Assembly (NCBI RefSeq): GCF_029873635.1
Contig: NC_080423.1
Coordinates: 108,641,087 to 108,705,086, forward strand
Source: Malania oleifera
Lineage: Eukaryota; Streptophyta; Magnoliopsida; Santalales; Ximeniaceae
Length of the DNA stretch: 64,000 nt
Direction of reading: 5' to 3'
A program made the translations under genes and the position numbers. Positions within the stretch are counted from its first letter, which is position 1. Every line of letters begins with the position of its first letter. Below, piece after piece: positions 46,595 to 58,180 of the stretch. Under the pieces are notes generated by a model. It saw only the letters and a list, made by a program, of their open reading frames with translations. It had not been told where the DNA came from and did not search any database.

Positions 46595-48300
46595 TGTAGC
46601 AACCTCAATTTTATTAACATAAAATATAACATAACAGCTAAAATGGTCAACCCGAACTCGTGGATAATGGGGACACCTGTCAAACACAGCGGAATTCTAA
46701 GCAGCAGTAAACATAAAATCCAAACATTCATCCATAAAGTATAATACCAGAGCTTTCTATAACATTATAAAACTGTACTTCTATACATCCTCTTATACAT
46801 CAAAATATCTCTAGGGTCAAACACAAAATAACACTGACCTTATTACAAAATCTTACCCTCCTCACAGGGTAATCTCACTAGCTCAACGGCGGCCTTGACC
46901 CGCCGATCTCTCAGGGGCTCCTGAAAAATTAATTAAGTTTGGGGGTGAGACACTTCTTAGTAAGGGAAAATAAACTAAATACAGCTGTGTGACAACATGA
47001 ACATTTAAGGCATTTATACATATACAGTGCATTTCATATTTTCATAAAAATTCATCATATCATATGGAATAATCACATGCTTTCATATTTTCCAATAAGT
47101 CATATCATACATAAAACTTATGTTATAACTTAATAGTACTGAAAATATACTCAGGATGAATAGCTAACTGGTGTCATGTATTATCCCCCATGACGGGTTG
47201 TGCAGCCCGAAGGCTGGACCCGACATTAGCTGGCCGACCACTGCCGAGTCAAATATGTTTGTAAGTATAATGGGTCCGCCACACCCTGGTTCGAACTGCA
47301 AGGTGGACGTCCACACTCTACTGAAAGTCACATCGACTATCCATCTCTCATCCCCTCATGGAGTGGTTAGCACTAATCTGACGTAGATATCTGATCTACA
47401 CATATAGCTACGGTATCGAGCTCCTGAACTGAACTAAACTAACATCCGAGTTCTGATAACATATAGTGCATAATTTCATAAATACGGTCTTGTGCCGAAC
47501 ATTTTATAAATACGGTCTCGCGCCGAAATCATGCATACGGCTTCGTGCCAAAATCATAGTAAATACGGCCTCGTGTCGAAATCATAGTAAATACGGCCTC
47601 GTGTCGAAATCATAAATATGACCTCACCAGAATCGTTTCAGGTATTTACATTCTGAAAATAACTCATTTATCATATATTCGTCAAAATCAAAATAACATC
47701 ACACATCTTTTCAAAATACCTGAAAATATGCTTTACTTATAAAATCATTCATATCATGATTCACTTCACATAAAAAAAATAATGTTCATGCCACACATAT
47801 GCCGTTTAAAGTCATACCTCGTATTCTAAAATCATCATTTCTAGTATCTTATACATATATATACTTTTTACTCATAATAGCAGTATTTTCCAAACATTCA
47901 TTTCACATGCGATGAACAAATATAGCATATGATTTTCTAAAAATAAATGTGCTCATAGTTAATAATATCTTGCATGGAAAATAACTGTTTTAGTTTATTT
48001 CCTTACTTGGCTACTGAGAAAGCCCCCAAAATATCCTTGGTTAACCCCCGTATGATTTCTTGATCAATACCCCGAAACTCAAAACTCTTAGTATTAAACA
48101 TCAGTATTTTCATGCGTACATTATTTCCTATAACTACCATAAAGTCTAATTTGGCTTAAGAAACCTTACCTCAACTTAGGGATGATTTCCAACTGCGTTT
48201 TTCCAACGATCCGCTCCAGCAAACTCGTAGAGAACTTCGCTAGGAGCGTCGTGGTGACTTCGGATTGTCGATCCGAAGTATATCCGGCCCAAAAATGATA

Positions 48301-48350
<50 letters not shown>

Positions 48351-48742
48351 GAAAAGGATAGAGAGAGTGGGGAGGAAGCTTAAAAATGAAGTTAAAATCG
48401 GCTTTTTGATATATATAGGATCAGATTCGTCGACGAGACACGTCACCTCGTCGACGAGTCCTTCATTAAATTCGTCGACAAGACCTTGTATTCGTCGACG
48501 AGACCTTGTATTCGTCGACGAAATTCAGGCTGCTCAAAACCCCTCTTGGTATTTTCTCGTCGACGAGGCCCTGTATTCGTCGACGAACCCAAGCAATCTC
48601 TTGAAATCATTTTTATCCCCCAAATGTAATGTCGTCAACGAACGCGGAGCGTTTGTCGACAAAGTCTACAACTTCCTTCTGTTACTGTTTCTATTTCTTT
48701 CCCTCTTAATTATTCAAATTTCATTTTATTCGGGTTGTCACA
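46595..48742 (-). mobile_element. Solo LTR nested in copy 3, minus orientation
   Basis: On the minus strand it begins TGTGACAACCCGAATAA and ends GAGGTTGCTACA. The target duplication cataa is perfect (46590-46594 and 48743-48747), and copies 1 and 2 show the empty site (cccataaattccc). It belongs to the same family as 40310-42491 in opposite orientation. It carries nine TCGTCGACGA-type sites (48428-48665), a TATA-like tatatata (48410-48417) and a (GA)n tract at 48302-48350. The GC-rich tandem array and the UUCG hairpin are also present in reverse. Confidence 0.92.
48410..48417 (-). promoter_or_regulatory. TATA-like box of minus-strand nested LTR
   Basis: The minus-strand sequence is tatatata, adjacent to the palindrome array at 48428 and upstream, in its own direction, of the (CT)n leader. 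Confidence 0.55.
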
Positions 48743-49236
48743 CATAAATTCCCAATAAACATTTAAACTTTCAAATATAAACAATTTACTTAATTCCCGA
48801 AATCCCACTCTCGCTTTGAAGTGGTGCCTAGGATACCCAAATTGAAAATTTACTTCCTCAAAATGACGACGATCGAAATTAGGACCCGGTGGTGGTGCCC
48901 GATCGTCGATTTAGTTGAAGATTTTAGGAGAAATTGAGTTAAAAGTGAGGGTTTACCTTACCTTAGGAGTGGTACTTACGTTGCTCCCACGACAAATCTA
49001 CTTCGATAGAAATGTCAATGGCAGAGTTAGGAATCCAACGGTACCTTCTGTTTTCGATCGACCGAATATCTGTCAAGAAATTAAGGAGAGAGGGAAAAGA
49101 GACGGAGAGTGAGAGAACACTAGGGGGCCTTTGTCTGCAAAATTGAAAATGTGGATTTCAATTTTGAAATCCCTAAGCCCAGGAAGCTTCTAGCTTCCTT
49201 TTCCCTTTTTTTTTTACTTTATTATATATTATAATA

Positions 49237-49278
<42 letters not shown>

Positions 49279-49421
49279 CTACTTTAACTTTTATATATTA
49301 TGTTAAACTTACTTTCAAATATCATTCATGCATTTAATGCATTCCACTTATATTTAATTATATTATATTAATATTATTACTTTATTATTTTACTTTAACC
49401 ATTATAACATTATATTAATAT

Positions 49422-49464
<43 letters not shown>

Positions 49465-50336
49465 ATGTATACTTATATATCCATCCTATTATTAATTCAA
49501 TTTAATAAGAATTAATTAATTAATAATAATAATAAAATTTTTTTTTCCGGTTGCTACATTCTTCACTCCTTAAAGAATTTCGTCTTTGAAATTCGCTACC
49601 CAATCATTGTTCACATTTTTTTTTAAAATTTATTGACCATCTCACACAATCTAATACATATCATTATATAAATTTCTACATTATCCATAATTGTATAAAA
49701 CTATCATTTATCTTAAACATAAACTTATACCTGCCCCCTTGGCAATATCTGCGACCTGAGTCTGTTACGGAGCACTGCGTCTCTTCTCCTCCACTTGGAC
49801 CAGACAACAGGGGAGCGGCCTTATCAGACTAATGATTGGCCCCTACAAACCAACACATGTCAATCCTTTTAAGCATTTCTTTCATGGGGTATCACATTCT
49901 CCCCCACTTATAGAACGCAACGTCCTCATTGTGAATCCGCATTTCCAAACCCAGGCAATGTGAATCTCATCACACTTTTGGATGGGTAATGACTTTAATA
50001 CCATTATGTAACGCCTCAAATCCAAAAATCCGGTCCGGTGCGTTATACCTTAATAAACCGCGCTTCATGGCGCCCTGAACCCGCCTGGGGGGACCCGAGT
50101 GTCACGTCATCCATTCATTTACCTGATACCAAATATTCTCATTTAGTAGCGGAAAACATAAATATAATCCTCCAACAATATAATACCAGAGTTTTCTACA
50201 TCTATCTACATTTCAAAATAAACCATTCGTCCACATGTATATGTGTGTGTATATATATATATATATCTCCAAAAACATAATCTACAACTTTCAGTATTCA
50301 CAACTTAGAAGACTTAAAACATAAAACATAAAAACC

Positions 50337-51863
50337 TAATAATTCTATTAAGGTGAACCAGTTATTTACGAGCATATGAAATTTATTATTTATCTATATG
50401 ATTTTCATAATAGCCTGATTATTGGAAAAATGATGATTTTGATTTAATGTTATATTTGGGATAATTGCTTATGATATTAAAACCGTGTGACATGAGAATA
50501 ATTTCTTTTTAATAAATTGACTATGAATTTATGTGGTATTTGGGCTTGCATGAGGATGTATTGATATGTTGGATACCTGTTTGGTAATGCATCGATGCGT
50601 CTGTGTGAACTAATTGGTTTGATTATTCGTATGCATATCAATATAACGTTGACATGAGGAAGTTGTTATATTGCCTAAATATGATATGATGTTGGCAGGT
50701 CGAGGAGCTTGTCATATTGTTATTTATATGGGGTAGGACATTGACAGGTCGAGGAGCTTGTTCTATTAATGTATGATGGGTAGGTCATGAGGATTGGATA
50801 CTGGTAAATAGTGGTGCCTGTGTGGGCCACATTATATCCTGTGTGGATAATGGTGCCTGTGTGGGTCATGTTATGTGCCTTGTGTGGGTAGTGGTGCCTA
50901 TGTGGACTACGTGTAGATAAGAAGTACGTAGGTGCCTGTATGAGCCACGTACTGATATGTACGCAGTTGCTCTGTGTGGGCCATGTACTGAGGACATTGG
51001 AAGATGAAGTATAAGTTGCGTGATTCCTGTGTGGATGTGTTGTGCATGTGAATTTAATTAAAACATAATAGTATTAGTATAGCATATTGTGAATGCATGT
51101 GTGTGCATGCGGTAAGGTAAACATACCACCGGGGGCTTGCTGAGAAAGGCGAGTGCTCTACTAGGTAGTTTCTTGGTATCAGTGCAAAGGGATGCTACTT
51201 GTATGGGCAGGTAGACATCCCAATCCTCGAAAACCTTCGCCTTTAAAATAATAAAGATGTGTGTACTGGCGACGAGATAATACTTTACTTGAAGGCTTAT
51301 TGAGTAAGGTGAGTGCTCTGGTAGGTAGTTTTTAGTACCAGAGCAGAGGGAAGCTACTTATATGAGCGGATAATCTTCTCTATTCTCGGGGACTTTTACC
51401 TGCATAAAAATTATGTACTTGTGCATATTGGATATGTGTATGATATTAGATGTCGGGGATGTTATTAATGGTACATTTTCCCAGTTGTTATTGATATTAT
51501 GTGTTATAATTTATTCTGCCCTTACTGAGAAGTGTCTCACCCTAGTGGATTAACAACTTTTCAGGTTTTTCTGGAGATCGAGTTTGAAGGCCTAGGCTGG
51601 GACTGTTTTTACTGATTTCTTTTTGGGGTATTGTGAGATACTGATATATATACAATTTGTACTGGGTTATGTTTTAATTGCTGGTTGTAGATACGGATAT
51701 TTGGATGTTGTAGTATTCATTTTTGGGTTGTTATATAGAACTCTGGTATTTATTTGAGGTTATTTATATATGTTCCACTGCGTGCATGTTAATTATGGTA
51801 TCAGATACAGGTGATTGGAACACGGGGCACCCGGGCTCCACTTGACGGGTTCGGGGCGTCACA
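50337..51863 (+). repeat. 5' LTR of plus-strand gag element, truncated, copy 3
   Basis: It has the same head-on junction as the other copies (ctaata then attctattaagg) and ends GGGGCGTCACA at 51863. The primer site TGGTATCAGAAC (51867-51878) follows. Compared with 53491-55967 it lacks the first 800 bp or so. Confidence 0.82.
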
Positions 51864-52267
51864 TTGTGGTATCAGAACATTAGGTTATAAATTCTGCAGA
51901 CTTTAGGATTGATTAATGCCAGAGTATAGGTTCGAATAAGGATAAGGATAAAAATGGGTAGATTAGGATGTTGATAGGAGATTTTGAGTTTTGTTTTGTA
52001 GCTTAGATGTTAAAATCCCTTGATGAACTTCTGTGAGTTTCTGAATTCGGTCAGTTTTTGGAAAACCACGGTAAATCCGTTGGCAGTGATGTTTCTGAGC
52101 AGAGAGACTAGAACTCAGAATTAGAACTTGAGGGTTAAGTTGATTTGGGGATAAGCTGGTTGTTTAATGTTTTAATTGAAGATTTAAATGTTAAACTGGT
52201 TCATTGTACTATAAATGTACCTAATGTGATATGAAGGTTCTAAATTCGCTTTTGTCTTGTCTACATA

Positions 52268-53240
52268 ATGGATTCCAGGGGAAAGGACGTTGATGCTGGA
52301 GAGGAGAATGACGTGGGAGCTACCAGTGTGGGAGAGATCGATACCTCCACTCTACTGCGGGGTTTAGCTCGGCAGGTTCGGGAAGAAATTAGGCGAGACT
52401 CTGAAGGACAGAACTGTCCACCTGTGAACCAAGGCTGTTCGACTGACCAATTTACGTGTCTGAAACCTTCTACATTTGCAGGTAGTGTTGACCCACTCAT
52501 AGCGGAGAGTGGGGTGCAAGAAATGGAGAAAATGTTGGCAATATTATCTTGCACTGAGGCACAAAAGGTTCTCTTTGCTACCTTTAAGCTAATAGGAGAG
52601 GCCGAGCGCTGGTGGCAAGCGGTGAAGCTGTTGGAGGAACAACGGGTAGTATCCACGGATATGACCTAGAGTCGATTTAAGAAGCTTTTCTACGTACCAC
52701 CAGGGCCGCAAAGGTAGAGGAATTCTTCCACCTGACTCAGGGGCAACTTACTGTGCAGCAGTACGCTGCGAAGTTTATGGAGCTCTCCTATTTTGCAACT
52801 TTTATGGTTCTAAATGAATTCCAGAAGGCGAGGTGGTTTGAAAGGGGATTGAAACCGAGAATTCACAAACAAGAGGCAATCCTGAAGGTGCAGAGTTTTT
52901 CAGAGTTGGTGGATAGAGCCACCGTGGCAGAATTGAGTCTGTAGAGGAGTGCAGAGATGGCAGAGCAGAGGAAGAGGCCTATACCTCCTAGTTTTTCTGA
53001 TGATGTCAGACAGGGCTCGTGGAAGAGGGACAGATATGTTGGGGGACAAAGATCTGATAAAGGTAATCAAGGACGTCAGAGCGATTCGTCACCTCCCTAT
53101 TGTGCTCGTTGTAAGTTAAGGCATTGAGGAGAATGCCTAGCTAGGAACATTAAATGCTATTGATGCGGCAAATACGACCATATGACCCGAGATTGTCAGG
53201 GACTTCCGAACAACGCACCCGCTCCTGATCAACACTAGAG
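52268..53240 (+). pseudogene. Ty3-type gag with zinc knuckles, copy 3
   Basis: The gag frame starts MDSRGKDVDA and runs to TAG at 52667-52669, at the codon where copies 1 and 2 have TAA. A 16-nt deletion after ttctacg (about 52694) shifts the frame before QQYAAKFMELS. Unlike copies 1 and 2, it continues past AELSL into EQRKRP-like sequence and two Cys/His knuckles. The first starts CARC at 53101 and has an in-frame stop. The second, at 53155-53196, keeps C-X2-C-X4-H-X4-C spacing (CGKYDHMTRDC) but has TGA in its first loop. No protease, RT or integrase follows. Only about 290 bp separate the knuckles from the 3' LTR. Confidence 0.85.
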
Positions 53241-53490
53241 GAATGAGTCATTGCCTTGTGGTGGTCCAGTGCGTGTATATACTATGATTCCGGCTGATAA
53301 GGATATTGCTCGTGTTGTAGGAGCAGGTATGATTTTATATTAAAGATTGATTTAATTTTAAATTCATATGCTTACTTAGAATTGTGGAGCATATTGAATC
53401 TGTGGTATAATGATGATTAAGTAATTTTAGAGTTCTGAAAAAGGATTGATTAGCGAAATTCGAAGATGAAATTTCATAAAGAGGGGAGAA
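53241..53490 (+). other. Residual interior and polypurine tract before the 3' LTR
   Basis: A short non-coding stretch where pol should be. It ends with a polypurine tract, gaggggagaa (53481-53490), directly before TGTAACGAC of the 3' LTR. The interior between primer site and polypurine tract is only about 1.6 kb. Confidence 0.7.
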
Positions 53491-55967
53491 TGTAACGACA
53501 AAAAAATAATAATATTAATTTTAATAAAAATTAATAATTAATTAATTACTTAATTAATTAATTAATATTAAGAAAATTAATTAAATTAAGGAATTGAGGA
53601 TTATGTGTGTGTGTGTATATACATATATATACATATATATATATATATATAAAATAATAATATTATAATATAAAATATATAAATATCATAGCATTGAAGT
53701 TTCCTGAAGCTCATTCAAGCTTCAGGAAGATCCTTTCTTACCTGCGAAGATAGCAGAGCCCCAGTAGCGTTATTTTTTTTTTTTCTTTCTTTCTCACTCC
53801 TTTATTTACTTCACTCTCTCTCTCTCCTCAATTTCTCGGCAAATATTCAGCCGATCAAAAATCGGAGGATACCACTGGACTCCATTCTTCGCCACCGACA
53901 TTTCTATTGAAGTGGATTTGTCGTAGAGTAACGTAGACATATCTCCTGGGGTAAATCAAATTCTCACTCTTACCTCAATTTTTCATAAATTTTAAGTCAA
54001 ATGGGTGATCGAACACTACCACGAGAATCTAGACATGATTCTCTACAAATCTAGTGGAACAGATTTCTCGTGGTATCGTTGTAGAAATAGCCTCAAAATT
54101 AGGATAAATGAGTTATTTAGAAATTAATTGATATTTAATTATTGTAAATTAGAAAAAGTTAAAATAATATTTTATTGGAGTTTATTTGATTGATCAAGGT
54201 TCGAGTGAGTGCCGTGGGTATAATTTTGGGAACTCTGCAAGTGTGGTTCAAGAAATAAGGTAAGGGAGAATAAAATTATATCAGTATTTTATTAAGGTGA
54301 ACCAGTTATTTACGAGCATATAAAATTTATTATTTATCTATATGATTTTCATTATAGCCTAATTACTGGAAAAATGATGATTTTGGTTTAATGTTATATT
54401 TGGGATAATTGCTTATGATATTAAAACCGTGTGACATGAGAACAATTTCTTTTTAATAAATTAAATATGAATTTCTATGGTATTTGAGCTTGCATGAGGA
54501 GTTGTTTACAATGATTATGACATGATAAATGAATTTTTATTTTTGACTCATGTGTGGGAATGTATTGATATGTTGGATACTTGTATGGTAATGCATCGAT
54601 GCGTCTGTGTGAATTAACTGGTTTGGTTATTCGTATGCATCTCAATATAACATTGGCATGAGAAGGTTGTTATATTGCCTAAATGTAAATCATGATATGA
54701 CGTTGACATGTTGAGGAACTTGTTATATTGTCATTTATATTGGGTAGGACATTGGCAGGTCGAGGAGCTTGTTTTACTGATGTATGACAGGTAGGTTATG
54801 GGGATTGAATACTGGTGAATAGTGGTGCCTGTGTGGGCCACGTGTTGCGGAAGCTGGAGTGGTGCCTGTGTGGGCCACGTTATATCCTATGTGGATAATG
54901 GTGCTTGTGTGGGTTATGTTATGTACCTTGTGTGTGTAGTGGTACTTGTGTGGGTCACGTGTAGATAAGAAGTATGTACGTGCCTATATGGGCCACGTAC
55001 TGATATGTACGCAGTTGCTCTGTGTGAGCCACGTATTGAGGACATTGGAAGACAAAGTATAAGTTACGTGATTCCTGTGTGGATGTGTTGTGCATGTGAA
55101 TTTAATTAAAACATAATAGTAATGGTATAGCATATTGTGAATGCATGTGTGTGCATGCTGCGAGATAAACATACCACCGGAGGCTTATTGAGAAAGGCGA
55201 GTGCTCTACTAGGTAGTTTCTTGGTATCAGTGCAAAAGATGCTACTTGTATGGGTGGGTAGACATCTCAATCCTCGGAAACCTTCGCCTTTAAAATCATA
55301 AAAATATGTGTACTGGCGGCAAGATAATACTTTACCTGAGAACTTATTGAGTAAGGTGAGTGCTCTGATAGGTAGTTTTAAGTATCAGAGCAGAAGGAAG
55401 CTACTTGTATAGGCGAATAATCTTCCCTATCCTCGGGGACTTTCGTCTGCATAAAAAATATGTACTTGTGCATATTGGATGTGTATGATATTAGATGTCG
55501 GGAATGTTATTAGTAGTACATTTTCTCAGTTGTTATTGATATTATGTGAAAAATAATTTATTTTGATATGTAAATATTAAAACTCATTTGTCACACACTG
55601 TTATAATTTATTTCACCCTTACTAAGAAGTGTCTCACCCTAGTGGATTAACAACTTTTCAGGTTCTTTTGAAGATCGGGTTTGAAGGCCTAGGCTGAGAC
55701 TGTTTTTGCTAGTTTCTTTTTGGGGTATTATAAGATACAGATATACATACAGATATATATTGGTACTGGATTATGTTTTAAATGCTGGTTGTGGATACGA
55801 ATATTTGGATGTTGTAGTATTCATTTTTGGGTTGTTATATAGAACTCTAGTATTTATTTGAGGTTATTTATTTATGTTCCGTTGCATGCATATTAATTAT
55901 GGTATCAAATACAAGTGATTGGAACACGGGGCACCCGGGCCCCACTTGGCGGGTTCGGGGCGTCACA
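53491..55967 (+). repeat. Complete 3' LTR of the plus-strand gag element
   Basis: This 2,477-bp LTR starts TGTAACGACAAAAAA after the polypurine tract and ends GGGGCGTCACA at 55967. It begins with an ATTAATTAA/TAA-rich block and (TA)n. A (CT)-rich leader follows at about 53784-53828, then the region shared with the truncated 5' LTRs (from 54290), the cctgtgtgggccacgt repeats and the 157-bp internal duplication. It is the only full-length plus-oriented copy of this family in the window. Immediately after it, unrelated minus-strand pol sequence begins, so no target duplication can be tested. Confidence 0.88.
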
Positions 55968-56261
55968 GTCCTGCAACTGCTCCTTTAACTCTTTTAATTT
56001 AGCTGGAACCATTTTGTATGAAGTTTTAGAAATAGACATTATCCCTAGAGTCAACTCGATGACAAACTTCACCTCGTGATCAGGAGGCAATCCCGGTAAG
56101 TCCTCTGGAAAAACATCTAAATACTCTCTTACCACAGGGATATCCTCTAGTTTAAGCTCTTCTCTTGGTGCCTCTTTCCCAAATGCTAGGTACCCCTGAC
56201 ATCCCTCTAGGAGTAACCTCCTTACTCGAATGGCTAAAAGGATTTGTGGTGTAGAGCACAC
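55968..56261 (-). pseudogene. Protease-RT linker and RT N-terminus relic
   Basis: The frame contains the linker leading to VVREYLDVFPEDLPGLPPDH, then SYKMVPAKLKELKEQLQD. This is the start of a Ty3/Gypsy reverse transcriptase of the chromovirus type. It stops at 55968, before the palm motifs. The open frame continues artificially into the neighbouring LTR to 55905. Confidence 0.8.
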
Positions 56262-56426
56262 ACACGACCCAACAAATACGAATTCCTACTCTCTAAGAGG
56301 TCTGAATAGTACCTCCTTTCCGTGACAGTCAATACTTGCATAGTTGGGTGCTAACCAATTCATTCCCCAAAAAACGTCAAAATCGTGCATGTCAAAAATA
56401 ATCAAGTTAGTAGACATCATTCTCCT

Positions 56427-56675
56427 CTAAATCCCCCCTAGGTAGTCTTGGATAACTTTACTGCACAGTACCACTAACCCTGTCGGTGTGACCACCTCTA
56501 ACTCGGTACCTAACGATTGTGGTTCTACGCCGCACAATTTGATGAACCCCCAAGAAATGAAGGAATGTGTCACACGTAAATCAAATAATACAATGACACT
56601 ATTTGACAAAATGAAAACAGTACCTGTCACCATGTCACCGGCGTTCTCAGCGTCGCCAGGAGTCCAAGAATACAC
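56427..56675 (-). pseudogene. Retropepsin relic with altered active site
   Basis: An 82-codon frame with GDAENAGDMVTGTVFILS, then LFDLRVTHSFIS and a downstream LEVVTPTGLVVLCS. Ty3-type proteases have D-S/T-G at the active site; here the triplet is D-L-R, so it cannot be an active aspartic protease. Codon-level change and neighbouring frame breaks agree with relic status. Confidence 0.8.
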
Positions 56676-56764
56676 TCTCGCTTGAGTCGTACCCCTCTAA
56701 TAGTTTCCACGTGGTGCCTAGTTACCTCCCCGATACTGCTGTTGTGGAGGTGGGACATTCAACG

Positions 56765-56870
56765 GAAGGCGACACTCTCGAGCCACATGTTCGGGTTTAC
56801 CACCCCAGCAACAGTCACCTGGTCCGTCCCTACACTCTCCTGAATGTCACTTGCTACACCTAGGGCAAAC
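56765..56870 (-). pseudogene. Damaged gag zinc-knuckle region
   Basis: One minus-strand frame reads CPRCSK, a stop, HSGECRDGPGDCCWGGKPGHVARECR. The second knuckle has its second Cys replaced by Gly (CCWGG where C-X2-C is expected), and the first contains an in-frame stop. Confidence 0.65.
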
Positions 56871-56954
56871 AGGGTGTCATGGGGTACCCTGAAATGCACT
56901 AGTACCTGCATCCTGTCGCTGGCCTCTACTGTGACCATACCTCCTCCATGGACC

Positions 56955-57695
56955 TTACCTCGCACCAAAATGCAAACTAGAAGGCATCAGTCTCTTCCTC
57001 GGGTTTTGAACCTCCACATCCTTCTGTAAGCTCGCCTTTGCCACAATGGGCTTATCCACTAGTGTAGCAAACTCCTCTACCTGCAACACGACTACCTGCT
57101 TTATAATCTCCTTCATCAAACCCCTCTCAAACTTCCAAGCTTTCGCAGACTCGTCTGGTACCATGTAGGGAGCAAACCAGGACAACTCCATGAATCGGGC
57201 GGCATATTGCTGAACTATTAGCTGTCCCTGAGTCAGGTTCAAGAACTCATCTACCTTTGCTTTCCTGACAAAGGCTAAAAAAATATCAATCAAAGAACCT
57301 ATCTGACACGGATCCACGTCATCGCTACCGGTACCAGTCTCTACTCCTCTAGCAGTTTTACTGCTTCCCACCATCTCTCGGCCTCTCCTGTAAACTAAAA
57401 CGCGGCATATAACACCTTCTGCTCATCGGTGCATCGCAGTACAACCAAGATATTCTCGATCTCCTGAATCCAATTTTTCGTAAGGGTCGGGTTGGTACTT
57501 CCCACAAAGGTAGGAGGTTTTAGGCATGTGAAATTCTCAATGGAATCTCCCACCTCAACAGTGGAACGATCCTGCCCCCAAGAACTCCGCGTAACCTCGG
57601 CCATAAACTGCTGGGCAAAATCCCGAAATGCCACTATAGAATCGCTACCACCCTCATGACCAGCTCCCTCACTGCTACTTCCCCCAACGACAACG
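56955..57695 (-). pseudogene. Ty3-type gag relic, minus strand
   Basis: The first part is open from the DUF3444 junction to 57395: VGGSSSEGAGHEGG, FRDFAQQFMAEV, FTCLKPPTFVGSTNP, ENILVVLRCTDEQKVLYAAF. After a stop, the same frame continues with GEAERWWEAVKLLEE and another stop. A second open stretch to 56955 gives EFLNLTQGQLIVQQYAARFM. Multiple stops and frame changes show a relic. Confidence 0.8.
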
Positions 57696-58180
57696 CTAAT
57701 TTCATGCTTGTCGATCCTAAAATCTACACTAGTTTTGGGAAAACCAGATCCAATCCAATTTATTGGGGCCAGCTCATTGTTGCTTTTGGAATTAAGCCAA
57801 CTAATTCGCATCTTGAATAGTTTACGAGAAACAACACCATGAATCATAGCATAATAACGAGCCATCCCATCATCATCACCATAAGCAGCCCAAACCTGGT
57901 TACCACTGAATGACTTTTCAATACGATACTTGTCAAAATCATGGAAGCCTAGATCTAGAACATTCATTGCTACAATTTTAGCACCCTTTGAATCAAAATC
58001 AACGCCAACAATGGCAGGAGAAGACTTCTTAGCATGCATTTTATTCTCAGCAACACCAAGCTGCCTATGCTTGTTTGCACCATTTTTTACACCATTTATA
58101 GTAGCTTCTTGTTTCCCTTTCTCCCTCTCTTTCTCCTCTTTACATGAAGTCTTTTCGTGCAGCAGCTGTGGTCCATTCAT
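57395..58180 (-). other. In-frame DUF3444-gag chimeric open reading frame
   Basis: A continuous 261-codon frame whose first 161 residues or so are the DnaJ-family linker and the start of DUF3444 (to DKHEI). The remaining 100 or so are the N-terminus of Ty3 gag, beginning SVVVGGSSSEG. Fusion occurs near 57695. The frame lacks the J domain because of the frameshift at about 58150. It ends at the gag stop YAAF*. It may be chance preservation of frame. Confidence 0.7.

Larger units (their letters stand above)
44669..49558 (-). repeat. 3' LTR of minus-strand short-interior element, copy 3, split
   Basis: Equivalent to 20794-23557 but interrupted by the solo LTR at 46595-48742. On the minus strand it starts TGTAGCAACCGG (49558) and ends GGACGTTATA (44669). 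The interior follows at 49559-50007 and the truncated 5' LTR at about 50008-50336. Confidence 0.8.
37982..52943 (+). repeat. Tandem segmental repeat, copy 3 (diverged, with two insertions)
   Basis: This copy is more diverged than copies 1 and 2 throughout, with many substitutions and small indels. It is longer because two solo LTRs of about 2.2 kb are inserted (40310-42491 and 46595-48742), each flanked by its own target duplication. It keeps the original right side: gag continues past 52943 instead of breaking at the junction seen in copies 1 and 2. Confidence 0.92.
55968..57695 (-). mobile_element. Ty3-type gag-protease-RT fragment, minus orientation
   Basis: Reading from 57695 downward: gag N-terminus (57695-57395), rest of gag with stops (57394-56955), a damaged zinc knuckle, protease (56675-56427) and the N-terminus of reverse transcriptase (to 55968). 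It has no LTR, primer site or polypurine tract. At 55968 it is cut directly by the 3' LTR end of another element. At 57695 it is joined to DUF3444 coding sequence. The gag is the same clade as the plus-strand gag in this window (FTCLKPPTFVGS, EAERWWEAVKLLEE). Confidence 0.85.
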
